Below are positions 7,752-16,608 of a DNA stretch of 39,367 nucleotides, in pieces. The DNA is from Anaerolineae bacterium (GTDB taxonomy: Bacteria > Chloroflexota > Anaerolineae > Aggregatilineales > Phototrophicaceae): the NCBI GenBank assembly GCA_022824565.1, contig JAJDZQ010000076.1, positions 1-39,367 of the forward strand. The letters run 5' to 3'. The notes below the pieces were generated by a model. That model was not told the DNA's origin. It did no database searches and saw only the letters and a program-made list of their open reading frames with translations. The translations under genes and the position numbers were made by a program. The stretch's first letter is position 1. Each line of letters starts with the position of its first letter.

Positions 7752-10019
7752 TTATCGCGATGACAGCGCCTCCAGCACGCGCGGCGCAGTCATCGGCGTC
7801 TGTGTCATGCGCACGCCGGTTGCATGCGCGACAGCATTGGCGATCGCGGCCACAGTGGGGATGACGGGCGGCTCGCCCACGCCACGAGCGCCAAAAGGAC
7901 CGCTCCGCGAAGGCACCTCGACAATCTGCGTGTGAATGGGCGCGGCTTGCACGGCATCGGGCATGGCATAGTCCATCCACGAGCCAGACAACAGCTGACC
8001 ATCATCGCCATAGCGCATCTCTTCGAAGAGCGCCCAGCCGACACCCTGCACCGCCCCGCCTTGCATCTGGCCCTGCACCGCCAGCGGATTGATGGCGCGT
8101 CCGACTTCTTGCACAACTGCCAGATTCAGCAGGTTGACATCGCCGGTTTCTTCATCCACCTCGACCTCGGCGATCTGCGCGCAGAACGATGGCGCGCGGT
8201 CGGTGACGGCTTGGCTGCCACTGCCGTGCACCGGCTCGTAACGCCCGCCAAAGGTCATGGCTTTGCCAGCGAGCTCGCCCAGGCTGAGCGACCGATCGGG
8301 GAAGCCACGCACCTGCACGCGGCCATCGACGATTTCCAGGTCTTCGGCAGAAACTTCAAATTCTTCCGCGGCGATAGCGAACGTTTGCCGACGGGCGTCT
8401 TGGGCCGCGCGGATAACAGCGTTGCCCAGCGTATAGGTGGTCTTGCTGCCGCCGACGCCGCCGCCATAAGGAGCGCTATCGGTATCGCTGTAGACGAAGC
8501 GCACTTTGTCGGGCGCAACGCCATAGGCTTCGGCTGCCAGCATCGCAAAAGTGGTCGGCGTCCCGCTGAGGTCGGCTGTGCCGATCTGCACTTGCAACAC
8601 GCCGTCGCGGTTGAGCTTGCAGACGGCTGCGCCGGGCTCCAGACCACCCATCCAGCCTCCGATGGCCACGCCGACGCCACGCCCTTGGTTGCGTGATGAT
8701 TCGCGGTTTTGCCACAGGGGATGCTGTTTGGCGGCTTCCAGCGTCTCGACCATGCCGATAGGCGCAAATTCGCTGCCATCGGGCGCAGGATCGCCGCTGC
8801 GGGCGGCATTTTTCAGGCGCAGGTCGACCGGGTCCATGCCCAGCTGAGCAGCGGCTTCATCAAAGAGCGTTTCGACCGCCATGAACGCTGTTGGCGAAGT
8901 CGGCGCGCGATAAGCGCCCACCGATTGTTTGTTGGTGATCACATTGGTCGATGCCAGCGACAGATTTTCGCAGGGGTAAAAGCTGGCGAATTGCATCGCC
9001 GCGAAGCCACCCAAGCCGCTGGGATATACACCCGTATCGGCGGTCACATCGGCTTGCATGGCCAGCAGCTGGCCATCGCTAGCGAAGCCCAGCTTGCCAT
9101 ACAGGCGCAGCGCCGGCGCGGGATTGGTCGTCAGCAGCTCTTCACTGCGCGTCAGGATGAGGCTGACGGGCTTGCCAACTGTTGCGGCAACCAGCGCGAC
9201 CAGCGGCTCGTACAAACCAAACTTCGCTCCAAATGCGCCGCCCACCGGCATCCCGTAGACCGTGACATCCGACTCGGGCACGCCCAGCACATCGGCCACA
9301 TCCTGGCGCACGCCAAATGGCGACTGCAAGCTGCCCCACATGGTCGCGCCACCTGTGATCGGGTTGGGCTGCACGACCCAGCCCTGCGTTTCTATGGAAC
9401 TTTGATGCACCATGGGCGTTTCGAAGGTTCGCTCGACAACGACTGCCGCCTGCGCAAAAGCAGCTGCGCAATCGCCCGTCGCCAGCTGCGTCTTGCCGGC
9501 GATGTTGGACGGCTCTTCATCTTCCGATTCAGACTCGCCACCGGTATCTGCGCCATGCGCGGCTTCATCTTCCGCTCCGGTGGGGATGCCTTGCGGCCAG
9601 ATGACGGGCGCGCCTTTGGCCACAGCCGCGTCCATCGTATTTACCGACGAAAGCGGGTCATAATCAATCTCCACCAGCTCCGCGCCATCAGCCGCAGCCG
9701 CCGGCGTCTCTGCCAGCACGATGGCGACCGGCTGCCCGACGAAGATGACACGGTCGCGCGCCAGCATCAATCTCGCTCGCGATGATGGCACGACCTTGGG
9801 CAAGTCTTCGGCTGTCAATACCGAGCTCACGCCAGGTACCGCCAAAGCCGCGCCGCAGTCAATGCTTCTGATGGTAGCGTGCGCATAGGTGCTCAAGACG
9901 AAGCGCGCATGCAGCATGCCACTCAGCTTGAGGTCGCCAGTGTATTTCAGGTTGCCCGTGATCTTGGCAGGACCATCGATCATGGGGGTTGGTTTGCCTA
10001 CAAATGAGAAATCTGACAT
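7752..10019 (-). CDS. Xanthine dehydrogenase family molybdopterin-binding subunit (orphan)
   Basis: Large molybdopterin-cytosine-dinucleotide subunit of the xanthine oxidase/CO dehydrogenase family, 755 residues. The N-terminal a/b-hammerhead domain (about 1-120) includes KITGNLKYTGDL and FVGQPVAIVLAET. Active-site regions include GGAFGAKFG, the substrate-loop arginine in GAYRAPTSPTAF, GGGVGGSKTT, and the catalytic Glu in GVGEPPVIP near the C-terminus. Between about residues 147 and 171 there is an acidic, low-complexity insert (GESESEDEEP) not usual in the family. No [2Fe-2S] small subunit or FAD subunit gene lies next to it. The ATG at 10019 has GAGGAG 9 nt upstream. It is the last gene of the operon, 40 bp after the class IV aminotransferase-like gene. 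It would hydroxylate a carbonyl or heterocyclic carbon with partners encoded elsewhere. Confidence 0.92.
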   Translation of the reverse strand: MSDFSFVGKPTPMIDGPAKITGNLKYTGDLKLSGMLHARFVLSTYAHATIRSIDCGAALAVPGVSSVLTAEDLPKVVPSSRARLMLARDRVIFVGQPVAIVLAETPAAAADGAELVEIDYDPLSSVNTMDAAVAKGAPVIWPQGIPTGAEDEAAHGADTGGESESEDEEPSNIAGKTQLATGDCAAAFAQAAVVVERTFETPMVHQSSIETQGWVVQPNPITGGATMWGSLQSPFGVRQDVADVLGVPESDVTVYGMPVGGAFGAKFGLYEPLVALVAATVGKPVSLILTRSEELLTTNPAPALRLYGKLGFASDGQLLAMQADVTADTGVYPSGLGGFAAMQFASFYPCENLSLASTNVITNKQSVGAYRAPTSPTAFMAVETLFDEAAAQLGMDPVDLRLKNAARSGDPAPDGSEFAPIGMVETLEAAKQHPLWQNRESSRNQGRGVGVAIGGWMGGLEPGAAVCKLNRDGVLQVQIGTADLSGTPTTFAMLAAEAYGVAPDKVRFVYSDTDSAPYGGGVGGSKTTYTLGNAVIRAAQDARRQTFAIAAEEFEVSAEDLEIVDGRVQVRGFPDRSLSLGELAGKAMTFGGRYEPVHGSGSQAVTDRAPSFCAQIAEVEVDEETGDVNLLNLAVVQEVGRAINPLAVQGQMQGGAVQGVGWALFEEMRYGDDGQLLSGSWMDYAMPDAVQAAPIHTQIVEVPSRSGPFGARGVGEPPVIPTVAAIANAVAHATGVRMTQTPMTAPRVLEALSSR

Positions 10020-10059
10020 TGAAAATCGCTCCTCTCCACGATTGGGGGACACAATGAGT

Positions 10060-10977
10060 CTAGCTGGCGCGCGCCATATCCACCACTGGATACCCTTCCG
10101 TTTGCGTGCGCTTGCGAAACAGCTTGCTGATATGTTGCGTCATCTCGCCGGTCGCGCCACAGCCGATCTGCCTGCCGTCCAGCTCGACCACGGGCGCAAG
10201 CTCGCCCATGGTGCCTGTGCAGAACATCTCGTCTGCCCGATAGACCTCGCCAAGCGACAAATTCTTGACCTGGCAAGCGATACCGGCGGCAGCGCAGATC
10301 TCCAGCACAGCCGAGCGCGTGATGCCTTCTGGACAACTGCCAGTATCCGAAGTTTGCACGACGCCATCGCGCACAATGAATACATGAGTGGCGTTTGTTT
10401 CTGCCACATTGCCTTGATAATCCAGCATCAAGGCATCGTCCATGCCCGCCGCATTCGCCTCGATCTTCGCCAATATCGAGTTGATCAGGTTGCAGCTATG
10501 GATATTTTGGTCGACGCAGTCGGGCGGGATGCGCCGGATGCCCGATGTGATGAGGCGGATGCCGCTCTTGTCATAAACGGGCGGTTTGTGCTCGGCCAGC
10601 ACGATCAACGTCGGACCGCTGGTATTCAGGCGCGTATCCATGCCGCTAGTATATTTGACACCGCGGCTCAAGGTCAAACGAATGTGCACGCCGTCGGTCA
10701 TCGCGTTGGCGGCCAAGGTCTTGCGGATCTCGGCGATGATGGCAGCATGGCTGGGTATCTCGGCGAAAGCCATGGCTTTGGCAGAATCGCGCAGCCGGTC
10801 CAGATGCGGGATCAACTTGAAGATGCGCCCTTGATAAAGCCGCAGCCCCTCCCACACCGCATCGCCGCCCTGCACCGCCGAGTCGAACGGGCTGATGCCA
10901 GCGACATCGCGGTGCAACAGCTCGCCATTGATATTGATGAGCAGATCGCGGTTCTTGGGGTTATAGGCTTGTTTCAT
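10060..10977 (-). CDS. Class IV aminotransferase-like protein lacking the PLP lysine
   Basis: Fold-type IV PLP enzyme family (branched-chain/D-amino acid aminotransferase, aminodeoxychorismate lyase), 305 residues. Conserved parts: GGDAVWEGLRLYQG, Arg61 in HLDRL (phosphate binding), VAETNATHVF (Glu that contacts the pyridine nitrogen), PEGITR, and CTGTMGELAPV. The segment that normally carries the Schiff-base lysine reads NIHSCNLINSILAKIEA. Aligned with D-amino acid transaminase (IKSLNLL), the lysine is His160; aligned with E. coli IlvE (AKAGGNYL), it is Ile159. Either way no lysine is there. I checked the codon (CAT, 10500-10498). Other cofactor contacts are kept, so it may bind PLP but do different chemistry, or act as a non-transaminating protein. 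Its ATG overlaps the stop of the sulfotransferase-like gene (ATGA). Confidence 0.88.
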   Translation of the reverse strand: MKQAYNPKNRDLLININGELLHRDVAGISPFDSAVQGGDAVWEGLRLYQGRIFKLIPHLDRLRDSAKAMAFAEIPSHAAIIAEIRKTLAANAMTDGVHIRLTLSRGVKYTSGMDTRLNTSGPTLIVLAEHKPPVYDKSGIRLITSGIRRIPPDCVDQNIHSCNLINSILAKIEANAAGMDDALMLDYQGNVAETNATHVFIVRDGVVQTSDTGSCPEGITRSAVLEICAAAGIACQVKNLSLGEVYRADEMFCTGTMGELAPVVELDGRQIGCGATGEMTQHISKLFRKRTQTEGYPVVDMARAS

Positions 10978-11711
10978 GATTCTCCCGGGCCGATACGGTG
11001 TTGCGCCAACTTGTCATAGAGCGGCTGACAGGCCACCAGCAGTCCGCGCAGATGGTCGGGCAGAGGCCTGTCGTCCTCTTGATACGGCGCGAAGCCGGTC
11101 GATTGTTCGACTGCGCCATACCAGTGCTTCGCCCAAACGCCATCGGTAGCGCGCGCGCCCGCCTGCCAGCCCAGCATGCAGTCGTCATAGGGCACATCCA
11201 GCGCCGCACACAAGCGACGCAGCATTAACGCTGGCTGTTGCAAGACATCGCGCGCATCGATCACCGGCGGGACCGTGCCAGTTTGCTCGCGCACAGCCTC
11301 AAAGAGCTCGACCTGCTGGGGCAAGCCGGTCTGCTCCAGGCGCGGCTGGGGGAGCACTTTCATCAGCGAAAGCAGCATGCGGCGCGGGTCGCGGATGAGA
11401 AAGCCGTTTGCTACCTTCCCCAGCCAGCTTCTTTCGATATGGGGCAACATGTGATGCGTCATATGCTTGTGATACACAATCGCAGAATCACCGCCTCCGC
11501 ACAGCAACTGGTCGATAACGGCGCGCCAATCGGTGGCATAGCTGCGCACGATCTCGTCTGCGCCAGGATGCGCATAACCGGTGGACAGCAGATAATGCGC
11601 ATAAAAGGGCTCGTCCACCACGCGCGTATCGGCACGGCTGCCCCAAGAGCGCATCAATGCCGTCGAGATATTGCGTGGACCCGACCACATCGCTATGATT
11701 CGCTGCGGCAT
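10974..11711 (-). CDS. Sulfotransferase-like P-loop protein
   Basis: A protein of 245 residues with an N-terminal strand and PAPS-loop-like motif, IIAMWSGPRNISTALMRS, followed by DEPFYAHYL, as in the sulfotransferase fold. Further on, IVYHKHMTHHMLP and GFLIRDPRRMLLSL match the sulfotransferase 3'-phosphate region (typically xxxRxPxxxxxS). It is therefore probably a P-loop sulfotransferase relative, though PAPS use is not proven. The start MPQR at 11711 is chosen since the motif begins right after it; only a weak AGG lies upstream, and an alternative ATG is 39 nt earlier. First gene of the three-gene operon. The coupling with a class IV aminotransferase-like gene is a recurrent pairing as far as I recall, including single long plant proteins that join both domains. 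Confidence 0.8.
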   Translation of the reverse strand: MPQRIIAMWSGPRNISTALMRSWGSRADTRVVDEPFYAHYLLSTGYAHPGADEIVRSYATDWRAVIDQLLCGGGDSAIVYHKHMTHHMLPHIERSWLGKVANGFLIRDPRRMLLSLMKVLPQPRLEQTGLPQQVELFEAVREQTGTVPPVIDARDVLQQPALMLRRLCAALDVPYDDCMLGWQAGARATDGVWAKHWYGAVEQSTGFAPYQEDDRPLPDHLRGLLVACQPLYDKLAQHRIGPGES

Positions 11712-11752
11712 GATTTTCTGACCTGTTGTGTATTCGCCGCGCCAAAGCAACC

Positions 11753-11781
11753 ATTTTACCCGAAAGTCGCCGCCTTGTCAC
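11753..11781 (-). promoter_or_regulatory. Promoter of the sulfotransferase-like / aminotransferase-like / Mo-subunit operon
   Basis: On the minus strand, GTGACA (-35, 11776-11781) and TAAAAT (-10, 11753-11758) have a 17-bp spacer, matching sigma-70 consensus at 5 of 6 positions in each box. The expected transcript start is near 11746, about 35 nt before the ATG. The -35 box overlaps the likely TTG start of the divergent glycosidase-like gene. Confidence 0.6.
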
Positions 11782-12938
11782 ATCGCTGGTCGCGCAAAAC
11801 ACTAGCCGGGCTGCTGGCGATTGTCGCGCTGGCTGGGCTGGGCTGGCTCGCGCGGGAATGGGCAGGCACCGCGCCAATGCAGCAAGAGCCGCTCGGTCTA
11901 TCTCAGCAATTCGTGCAAACCCAAAAGCCGCAGGTCTGCGTGCATACCCTGCTGGAAAACGAAGTCGAAGCGACGAAGATCTTGCGCTCGCTGGAAATGA
12001 CGCGCGAGCTGGGCGCAGGCACAATCGTGCAATTTTTCCCATGGGCTTATGTCGAGTGGCAAGCAGGCCAATACGACTGGAAGAGAACCGACAGCATCGT
12101 GCGTTTGGCGCGGCTGCAAGGCCTGCACATTATCGCGCGGCTGGGTTTGGTGCCAGGCTGGGCGCGGAACCCTGGCACGACCTTGACCAACCTGCCCGAC
12201 GCCGCATTTGCGGACTTTGCCGAATATGCCGCCGCATTCGCCGCTCGCTATGCAGCAGATATCCAGCGCATCATCATTTGGAACGAGCCAAACCTCAGCG
12301 CGGAATGGGGCTTCCAGCCTGTCGATCCAGCCCGTTATGCGCGCTTGCTCGCGGTCAGTTATGCGCGTATCAAGCAAGCCAATCCAGCCGCTGTTGTGCT
12401 GGCCGGGGCGCTGGCACCGACGTTGGAAAAACCGGGCAGCAGAGTCGGGCTCAACGAACTCGATTATGTAGCCGCGCTGTATCAACTTGGCGCGCAGGAA
12501 CATTTTGATGCGCTGGCTGTGCATACCTATGGCTTCCGCGCTGCCCCAGAAGTCCCACCACATCCGGACCAACTCAACTTTCGGCGAGTCGAACTGCTGC
12601 GCCAGGTCATGGTCAACAACGGCGACAGCCACAAGCCAATCACCATCACCGAAACCGGCTGGAACGATCATGCGCGCTGGCTGCATGCCGTTCGTCCATC
12701 TCAACGCGCTGCCTATACGTTACGCGCCTTTCAATATGCCGAAGCCAATTGGGATTGGCTGGCGACCATGTGCATCTGGGCGCTGCGCTACCCGGCCGAT
12801 CTACGCGGCTATCCCGATGGCTACACATTAATCAACGCGGAGTTCTTGCCCAAGCCCGTCTATTTTGAATTGCAAGCCTATGCTCGTGGCTGGGCTGCGC
12901 AGGAATCGCTTTGGCTGCGGCCGCCGGGCGAAACCTGA
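11775..12938 (+). CDS. Membrane-anchored glycoside hydrolase-like TIM-barrel protein (clan A type)
   Basis: A 387-residue protein with an N-terminal membrane segment (about residues 9-25, TLAGLLAIVALAGLGWLA) and a TIM-barrel domain like GH39/GH5-type clan A enzymes. The acid/base Glu171 is in IIIWNEPN and the nucleophile Glu293 is in ITETGWND. The motif FPWAYVEWQAGQYDW is the typical opening of the barrel (substrate-facing W/E near strand 2). It is probably anchored outside the membrane and cleaves a glycoside; the sugar is unknown. The start is uncertain: the open frame extends far upstream antisense to the sulfotransferase-like gene, but TTG at 11775 is the only start that keeps the membrane helix intact. 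The first ATG (11877) would remove it. The stop overlaps the next gene's ATG (TGATG). Confidence 0.75.
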   Translation: MSHRWSRKTLAGLLAIVALAGLGWLAREWAGTAPMQQEPLGLSQQFVQTQKPQVCVHTLLENEVEATKILRSLEMTRELGAGTIVQFFPWAYVEWQAGQYDWKRTDSIVRLARLQGLHIIARLGLVPGWARNPGTTLTNLPDAAFADFAEYAAAFAARYAADIQRIIIWNEPNLSAEWGFQPVDPARYARLLAVSYARIKQANPAAVVLAGALAPTLEKPGSRVGLNELDYVAALYQLGAQEHFDALAVHTYGFRAAPEVPPHPDQLNFRRVELLRQVMVNNGDSHKPITITETGWNDHARWLHAVRPSQRAAYTLRAFQYAEANWDWLATMCIWALRYPADLRGYPDGYTLINAEFLPKPVYFELQAYARGWAAQESLWLRPPGET

Positions 12939-13708
12939 TGCGGCGTCGGATATTTTTCCTATTTGCGCAGGCAGCGCTGGCGGTCGCGCTATTTGTGGCG
13001 ACCATCCTGCACAGCGCCATAGCCGACCGCGAGCGAGCCTTCCCGACTGGCGCAATACGCATCGGCGTGGATGCCAGCTATCCGCCCTTCGCCGTGGACG
13101 AAGACGGTGCCTTGCGCGGACTGGATATCGACCTGGCTGCGGCCATCGCGCGGGAAATCGGCATGCCAGCCCAGTTTCGCAACATAGGCTTTTACAGCCT
13201 GTACGACGCGCTCATCAGCGGCGAAGTCGATGCGTTGGTGTCGTCACTACCCATCGATGCAGCGCGCGCAGACGATGTGCGCTATACCAGCGACTATTTC
13301 AACAATGGACTGGTCCTGGTATCCGCCGCCGATTCGCCGAGCCTGGATATCGAGAATCTGGCTGGCCAACGCATCTCCTTTGAATATGCCAGCAGCGCCG
13401 ACAGCCTGTTGCGCGGGTGGTCTGCCAGCAGCAGCGAGCTCCAGCGCATGCCCTACGAATTGCCAACCTACGCGCTGGATGCCTTGCGCCTGGGCCATGC
13501 CGATGCCGCCCTGACAGACAACCTGACCTACCGCTTCTACCAGCGCCAGCACAGCCAGTGGGCCTCCGCCAGCCAGTTTATCACGCACGATCCCTATGCC
13601 ATCGCCGTGCGCCGCGACAATCACGATGCCTGGCAGTTGATCGAAGCAGCGCTCGGGCAGTTGCGCGCAGGAGGTGAATTGGCTAGACTCAGCGCGCTGT
13701 GGATATAG
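12938..13708 (+). CDS. Solute-binding protein, amino-acid ABC transporter type (SBP family 3)
   Basis: Extracellular periplasmic-binding-protein fold, family 3, 256 residues. After a Sec-type signal or anchor (MRRRIFFLF... hydrophobic to about residue 27) comes GAIRIGVDASYPPFAV, followed by GALRGLDIDLAAAIAREIG and DALISGEVDALVSSLP, the standard ligand-domain blocks of polar amino acid receptors. There is no lipobox cysteine, so it would be anchored by the hydrophobic helix or released. No permease or ATPase gene lies beside it, so it may serve a transporter elsewhere or be a sensor. Its ATG overlaps the stop of the glycosidase-like gene (TGATG), so both are made from one mRNA. Confidence 0.88.
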   Translation: MRRRIFFLFAQAALAVALFVATILHSAIADRERAFPTGAIRIGVDASYPPFAVDEDGALRGLDIDLAAAIAREIGMPAQFRNIGFYSLYDALISGEVDALVSSLPIDAARADDVRYTSDYFNNGLVLVSAADSPSLDIENLAGQRISFEYASSADSLLRGWSASSSELQRMPYELPTYALDALRLGHADAALTDNLTYRFYQRQHSQWASASQFITHDPYAIAVRRDNHDAWQLIEAALGQLRAGGELARLSALWI

Positions 13709-13744
13709 ATTTTCGCGCTTGAAAAACGACGCAGGAAGGCGAAC

Positions 13745-14713
13745 ATGGGCGAAATGGTGCGCTGGGGCATATTGAGCACAGCCAACATCGGACGCAAAGT
13801 CATCCCGGCCATCCATGCCTCGCGCAATGGCGTCGTCTCGGCAGTGGGCAGTCGCTCGTTGGCCGGCGCGCGGGCCTTCGCAGCCGAACAGCATATCCCG
13901 CGCGCGCATGGCAGTTACGAAGACTTGCTGGCTGATCCAGCCATAGACGCGATTTACATCCCGCTACCCAACAGCCTGCACGCCGAATGGAGCATCAAAT
14001 GCGCCCGGGCTGGCATTCCCACACTATGTGAGAAGCCATTCGCCAGCGACGCAGCCGAAGCCCAGTCCATCGTCGCTGCCTTTGCAGAGCAAGCTGTCTT
14101 GCTGGCAGAAGCGTTTATGTATCGTTTTCATCCGCAGCATACCAAGGTCAAGCAGATCATCGCCGAGGGCGGCATTGGCGACATGCAGATAATCAGCAGC
14201 GCCTTCACCTTCCCAATCAACGATGCCGCCAACATTCGTCTGAGCAAGCCGCTGGCGGGTGGCGCGTTGATGGATGTGGGCTGCTATTGCGTCAATTTGC
14301 TGCGCTTCATCACCGGCGAAGAACCCAGCCAGGCATCAGCCAGCAAACGAATCGGCCAAGCATCCAACGTGGACGAGGCGCTGGCGGGCGCGCTGCAGTT
14401 TCCATCGGGCGTCATCGGCAGTTTTCACTGTGGTCTGCGCGCCTGGCGTGAACACAGCTATACGATCAAAGGCACAGCAGGCATGCTGCGCGTGCCCGCC
14501 AGCTTCGTGCCCGACAAGAATGCCGCAACCTGCGTCCAGCATTGGCATGGCGATGACTATACCGAACATCGCATCCCGCCTGTCGATCAGTATCAGTTGA
14601 TGGTCGAGGACTTCGCCGATGCGCTGCTGGGTGGCCGAGCGCCGCGCTTCCCCGCCAGCGACGCCGTTGCCAACATGGCCATCATCGACCAGTTGCTGGG
14701 GTCAGCAAGCTAA
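13745..14713 (+). CDS. Gfo/Idh/MocA family oxidoreductase
   Basis: NAD(P)-dependent sugar or polyol dehydrogenase family, 322 residues. The N-terminal Rossmann domain has RWGILSTANIGRKVIPAI (the middle Gly of the dinucleotide motif is changed, as is common in the GILGTAxIA subgroup), and IDAIYIPLPNSLHAEW with the catalytic-region lysine in LCEKPFASD. The C-terminal sheet domain has the His-containing GGALMDVGCYCVNLLRFI. The start has GGAAGG 5 nt upstream. It is 36 bp after the solute-binding gene, so possibly same transcript. It probably oxidises a pyranose or myo-inositol-type sugar. Confidence 0.93.
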   Translation: MGEMVRWGILSTANIGRKVIPAIHASRNGVVSAVGSRSLAGARAFAAEQHIPRAHGSYEDLLADPAIDAIYIPLPNSLHAEWSIKCARAGIPTLCEKPFASDAAEAQSIVAAFAEQAVLLAEAFMYRFHPQHTKVKQIIAEGGIGDMQIISSAFTFPINDAANIRLSKPLAGGALMDVGCYCVNLLRFITGEEPSQASASKRIGQASNVDEALAGALQFPSGVIGSFHCGLRAWREHSYTIKGTAGMLRVPASFVPDKNAATCVQHWHGDDYTEHRIPPVDQYQLMVEDFADALLGGRAPRFPASDAVANMAIIDQLLGSAS

Positions 14714-14721
14714 GCGCTAAA

Positions 14722-14770
14722 CCCCCACCCCCGAAGCATCAAGGAGGGGAAGGGTCCGGGGATGGAGGGC
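14722..14770. repeat. C-run/G-run imperfect palindrome (REP-like intergenic element)
   Basis: Between two convergent genes, two C-rich blocks are followed by GAAGC and ATCAAGGAGGGG, and further G-runs (GGGG, GGGATGGAGGG). The reverse complement resembles the element at 17.88-17.92 kb (CCCTC..GA.GCTTC.GGGG). It may fold into a hairpin and act as a weak bidirectional transcription stop. Confidence 0.5.
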
Positions 14771-14775
14771 TTGGA

Positions 14776-16599
14776 TTAATGATGGTGCAGGTCTATAAGT
14801 TCGCCCGTCTGCACGCGCCACAGCGAAGCGTACAAGCCATCGTGCAGCAGCAGGTCATCATGATCGCCGCTTTCCAGCAGCGCCCCATGTTGCAGCACAT
14901 AGATCGTGTCGGCGTTGCGCACGGTCGACAGCCGATGCGCGATGACGATGGTGGTGCGCCCGATGACGATGCGCTCCAGAGACCGTTGGATGGCGGCTTC
15001 GGTTTCGTTATCGACTGACGATGTGGCTTCGTCCAGGATGAGGATGGGCGGGTCTTTCAAGACAGCGCGAGCGATGGACAGCCGCTGACGTTGCCCGCCC
15101 GAGAGTTTTTGTCCGCGCTCGCCGACTATCGTGTCATAACCCTGCGGCAAGTCCATGATGAATTCGTGGGCTTCGGCGATCTTTGCGGCTTCGATGACCA
15201 GCTGCTCGGACACATCCTGGCTGCCATAGGTGATATTCTCGCGCACGCTGCCATGAAACAGGAAGACATCCTGGCTGACCAAACCGATAGCAGTGCGGAT
15301 ATCTTCCTGCTTCAGTTCGCGCAGGTCATAGCCATCCAGCAGCACGCGCCCGCTCGTCACATCATAATAGCGCAGCAGCAGCTTGATGACCGTGCTCTTG
15401 CCAGCGCCTGTCGCGCCGACGATGGCGACTGTATCGCCAGCTGGCACCTCGAATGTCAGCCCGCTGATGACCTCGCGACCGTCGCTATAGGCAAAATCCA
15501 CAGCATCCAGCCACATATGTCCGCGCACATCCCGCTTCTTCAGGCGGTAGGGACCATCGACGATGCTGGACTCGATGCTCAGCAGATCGAGAATGCGGAT
15601 GGTGGACGCCATGGCGCGCTGGTATTGGTCAAAAGTTTCGCCCAGCTTGGTCAGGGGCCAGAGCAAGCGCTGCGTCATGAAAATCAGCACGCTGTAAGCG
15701 CCGATATCCAGCGCGCCGTCCAGTGTCAGCTGCCCGCCCGCCACCGTGATAGCGATAAAACCCGACACAATCGCCATGCGGATCAAAGGCGTAAAAGCCG
15801 AACTGAGGCGGATAGCGCGGCGATTGCGTTCCAGGTACTCGCCGCTTTCGACACGCAGGCGCTGGGCTTCGTAGGCTTCGGCAGTGAAACTCTTGATGGT
15901 GGCGATGCCGCTCAAGCTGTTGGCCAGTTGATGATTGATCATGCTAACTTGCTCGCGGACCGCGCTGTAGAGTGGCGCGAGCAACTTTTGGAAGCGCAGC
16001 GATCCCCAGATGATGATGGGCACGGGCACAGCCGCCATCCAAGCCACGCTGGGAGCGATGACAACGAAGATGCCGCCGATGACAATCACAGTCGTCAATA
16101 TCTGCACGACATCACTTGCGCCAATATCCAAAAAGCGCTCTAGCTGGTTAATGTCGTCGTTGAGCACCGACATGAGACCGCCTGTGCTCTGGTCTTCAAA
16201 ATACGCCATTTCCAGGTGCTGCACATGGTTATAGGCTTCGGCGCGCAGGTCGTGCTGCATCGACTGCGCCAGATTGCGCCAATAGACACGTTGAATGTAT
16301 TCAAATGCCGATTCCAGTATCCAGATCAGCAAGGTAAGCCCGCCCAATATCAGCAGCTGCACAGACAGATCGCTGACGCCCAGCCGGCCCAGCAGCGAGG
16401 CTTCTCGCAGCACCACGATATCCACAGCCATGCCGATCAACACCGGCGGCATGATGTCGAAGATCTTGCCCAGGACTGAATAAAAGGTCGCCAGCGCTAC
16501 CCGCCGTTTGTAGACAGACGCATAATTCAATAGGCGAACGAAAGGATGGCCGGTTGGTTTTTCAGCTTTGGTCATAAGCTCAGGAACAGTCGGGCGCAT
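14776..16599 (-). CDS. ABC transporter, fused permease and ATP-binding domains (MsbA/LmrA-like exporter)
   Basis: Half-transporter type exporter (607 residues). The N-terminal part has six predicted helices (about 40-330), including the EL-box-like coupling region; the C-terminal nucleotide-binding domain has Walker [11 protein letters not shown]-loop [20 protein letters not shown], signature LSGGQRQR, Walker [13 protein letters not shown] and H-loop IAHRLSTVR. It probably forms a homodimer that exports a lipid or drug. No partner gene is seen. The start at 16599 is supported by a -10 box only 9 nt upstream, which suggests an almost leaderless mRNA; an internal ATG at 16575 has no good site either. 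Confidence 0.95.
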   Translation of the reverse strand: MRPTVPELMTKAEKPTGHPFVRLLNYASVYKRRVALATFYSVLGKIFDIMPPVLIGMAVDIVVLREASLLGRLGVSDLSVQLLILGGLTLLIWILESAFEYIQRVYWRNLAQSMQHDLRAEAYNHVQHLEMAYFEDQSTGGLMSVLNDDINQLERFLDIGASDVVQILTTVIVIGGIFVVIAPSVAWMAAVPVPIIIWGSLRFQKLLAPLYSAVREQVSMINHQLANSLSGIATIKSFTAEAYEAQRLRVESGEYLERNRRAIRLSSAFTPLIRMAIVSGFIAITVAGGQLTLDGALDIGAYSVLIFMTQRLLWPLTKLGETFDQYQRAMASTIRILDLLSIESSIVDGPYRLKKRDVRGHMWLDAVDFAYSDGREVISGLTFEVPAGDTVAIVGATGAGKSTVIKLLLRYYDVTSGRVLLDGYDLRELKQEDIRTAIGLVSQDVFLFHGSVRENITYGSQDVSEQLVIEAAKIAEAHEFIMDLPQGYDTIVGERGQKLSGGQRQRLSIARAVLKDPPILILDEATSSVDNETEAAIQRSLERIVIGRTTIVIAHRLSTVRNADTIYVLQHGALLESGDHDDLLLHDGLYASLWRVQTGELIDLHHH

Positions 16600-16608
16600 A
16601 AGCCGCGC

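Noticed and set aside
10060-10977. Plain branched-chain aminotransferase (ilvE)
   Set aside because: The PLP lysine is absent in either alignment register, so the symbol and function would be misleading.
11238-12938. Longer 566-residue version of the glycosidase-like gene
   Set aside because: The upstream 179 codons run antisense to the sulfotransferase-like gene. The membrane helix and the barrel begin only after 11775.
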